This document shows positions 62,760 through 64,000 of a stretch of DNA of 64,000 nt, piece after piece. The position numbers were made by a program, and so were the translations under genes. The first letter of the stretch is position 1; each line of letters opens with the position of its first letter. The stretch comes from FEN-1219 sp963744305 (lineage in GTDB: Bacteria > Pseudomonadota > Gammaproteobacteria > Steroidobacterales > Rariloculaceae): contig CAVUTF010000033.1 in assembly GCA_963744305.1 (NCBI GenBank), positions 62,001 through 126,000 on the forward strand, given 5' to 3'. The notes under the pieces were generated by a model. That model ran no database searches. It worked only from the letters and a program-made list of their open reading frames with translations, and had not been told where the DNA came from.

Positions 62760-63799
62760 GTGAGAGAGAGCATTTGCTTGGGCGTTCTGTTGGCGCCGGT
62801 GGCAGAGCTTTTGCCATCACAGCGTCGCGTCCTGGTTCGATTCGAGCCAGGTGACGGAGCTTGAAGGCGAGCTCACCGAGCTCAAGTGGCAGAACCCGCA
62901 CATCGTGTTCACTCTGAAGGTCACGGGCGAGGATGGACGCGAAACGCTCTGGGATATGGAGTCGCTGTCATTGAGCGGCGTGACCCGGACGGGTCTTACA
63001 CCCGACCTGCTCGTCGTCGGCCAAACCTTGAAGGTGGCCGGCAATCCGTCGCGACGAAACCTCAACAACGTGTTCGTGCGCAACATTCTGCTGCCGAGCG
63101 GCCAAGAGATCGTGCTCGGCCAGCAAGCGCGCTGGACGGCCGACTCGTCGCTGCGCGGCAGTGAAGTCCTACGAGAGCGCGACGGCGACACATCGGCGCC
63201 CGCGCAAGGCATCTTCCGCGTCTGGAGCACGGGCTCCGGCACGTCGATGATCTTTCCGGAGAACATCACACCGAACTTCGACTTCAGCGTCTATCCCCTG
63301 ACGCCCGCTGCAAAAAAAGTCCTCGACGAGTTCGATACATTTGAGGACGATCCGACGCGCAACTGCGCCCCGAAAGGCATGCCGTTGCTCATGGAGCAGC
63401 CGTACCCGATGCAATTCGCGCGCGAGGGGGACGACATCGTGCTGCGGCTCGAGGAATACGACTCCCGCCGTGTGATTCACATGGACGCTGAGTCCGCGTC
63501 GGCGGCCGCTCGAGCGCCCGCTTCGCTCCTGGGCTACTCCGTCGGACGCTGGGAGGGCCGAGCGCTCGTCGTGACGACGACGCGCGTCAATTTCGGCCAC
63601 TTCGACAGCGTCGGAATCCCGTTGAGCGAGGCCGCCGAGATTCGTCGAGCGGTTCACGCCGAGCGAGGACGGCGCCCGCCTCGACTACGCGCTGACCGTG
63701 ACCGATGCCGCCACATTCACGCGTCCCGTCGAGACGTCCAAGCACTGGATCTGGCTGCCCGGGATACGGTCGGCCGCTACGCCTGCTCTCGCGCAATAG
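62760..63799 (+). CDS. DUF6152-WEGD fusion protein, secreted (frameshifted at both ends)
   Basis: Third fusion copy, about 346 codons. GTG 62760 has GGAGGGCAGGAAG upstream and starts a hydrophobic leader (ICLGVLLAPVA). Near 62815 the frame changes; the likely mature start is HHSVASWFDSSQ (CCAT read as C-CAT). DUF6152 then runs cleanly from TELEGELTELKWQNPHIVFT. The WEGD domain has CAPKGMPLLMEQPYPMQF, LRLEEYDSRRVIHM and the core GYSVGRWEGRALVVTTTRVN. Another break near 63645 leads to a frame with ARLDYALTVTDAATFTRPVE and stop at 63799. It is divergent from the 61425 fusion across about 150 bp. Confidence 0.78.
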
Positions 63800-63812
63800 C
63801 CGCGCCGCCGCG

Positions 63813-64000
63813 TCAGGCGGCGAGCATGCCGCTCAGCTTCGCGAGCATGTCGGCCTCGGCGGGGCGACCGGTGATCTGGCACGGACGCGAGCGCAGCAAG
63901 TCGTCCGCCACGGCCGCGCACCGGGACTCTCCGCGAGCACGCGGTTGAGGGTCGGTGTTTCCTCGAGCTTCAAAGCGTCGCCGAACACTTGTTGCGCGAT
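63813..64000 (-). CDS. C-terminal part of an unidentified protein (partial, frameshifted)
   Basis: A minus-strand frame entering from beyond base 64000 reads AQQVFGDALKLEETPTLNRV, then LAESP. After one indel near 63920 it continues AAVADDLLRSRPCQITGRPA to MLAKLSGMLAA and a stop at 63813. Codon use and helix pattern look coding. The family is not recognisable from about 60 residues. It is convergent with the fusion gene at 62760. Confidence 0.45.
   Translation of the reverse strand, partial: RATSVRRRFEARGNTDPQPRARGESRCAAVADDLLRSRPCQITGRPAEADMLAKLSGMLAA

Noticed and set aside
1..64000. CRISPR arrays, tRNA or rRNA genes, insertion sequences, prophage
   Set aside because: No regular spaced repeats, cloverleaf-like sequence, rRNA-like stretches, transposase or phage proteins were seen on reading the window.

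Overview
The window is GC-rich, gene-dense bacterial DNA. The most likely source is a free-living gammaproteobacterium, perhaps Steroidobacterales- or Nevskiales-like. This is inferred from gene content: PobA, LigJ, YceI, GlyA, PlcP-like phosphoesterase plus DgkA, paired DUF1592/DUF1552 proteins, DUF6152 proteins and many PQQ enzymes. There are no rRNA or tRNA genes, CRISPR arrays, insertion sequences or phage genes that I can support.

Layout. 0-2.4 kb: left-truncated quinoprotein and glutathione peroxidase. 2.5-5.5 kb: alkylation-repair operon ada / 2OG-Fe(II) oxygenase / alkB / GNAT acetyltransferase. 5.5-7.6 kb: LigJ (4-oxalomesaconate hydratase) and arylamine N-acetyltransferase. 7.7-12.7 kb: DUF6152 and a secreted family without a name known to me (here called the WEGD family), plus a NUDIX hydrolase. 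12.8-21.2 kb: a same-strand run of Na+/solute symporter, quinoprotein, MFS transporter, quinoprotein, two-domain WEGD protein and DUF6152, heavily broken by single-base indels. 21.2-32.9 kb: aromatic catabolism island (HpaB-type monooxygenase, MBL hydrolase, two WEGD proteins, flavin reductase, LysR regulator, two-subunit hydroquinone dioxygenase, MetF-like protein, PobA, quinoprotein lipoprotein). 33-41.3 kb: Bax inhibitor-1 protein, GDPD, YceI, secreted ankyrin protein, DUF1592/DUF1552 pair. 41.4-49.4 kb: glyA and a lipid/glycolipid cluster (GT2, di-haem peroxidase, GT4, PlcP-like phosphoesterase, DgkA, PAP2, GT4). 49.5-53.7 kb: histidine kinase, DUF938 methyltransferase and small proteins. 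54-64 kb: a second DUF6152/WEGD/quinoprotein block, with a compact minus-strand operon from 62.6 to 55.5 kb.

The main theme is a co-expanded periplasmic module. Eleven WEGD domains in ten genes (plus one remnant), six DUF6152 domains, six quinoprotein dehydrogenases and two MBL hydrolases lie in 64 kb. DUF6152 is fused to a WEGD domain three times and sits next to a WEGD gene the other three times. All six DUF6152 domains have a His-His pair exactly at the predicted signal-peptidase site, so the mature proteins may start with histidine. The WEGD genes also sit inside the aromatic-catabolism operon, so a periplasmic oxidation system for aromatic or related compounds is a reasonable but untested reading.

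Caution on quality: many genes at 9.6-21.7 kb and 59.5-64 kb have one to many 1-base frameshifts, often an extra G next to GG or within TCA. Reading frames on either side continue the same protein, so I read these mainly as consensus errors rather than decay. They are labelled frameshifted or pseudogene so that the reader knows the sequence as given does not encode an intact product.
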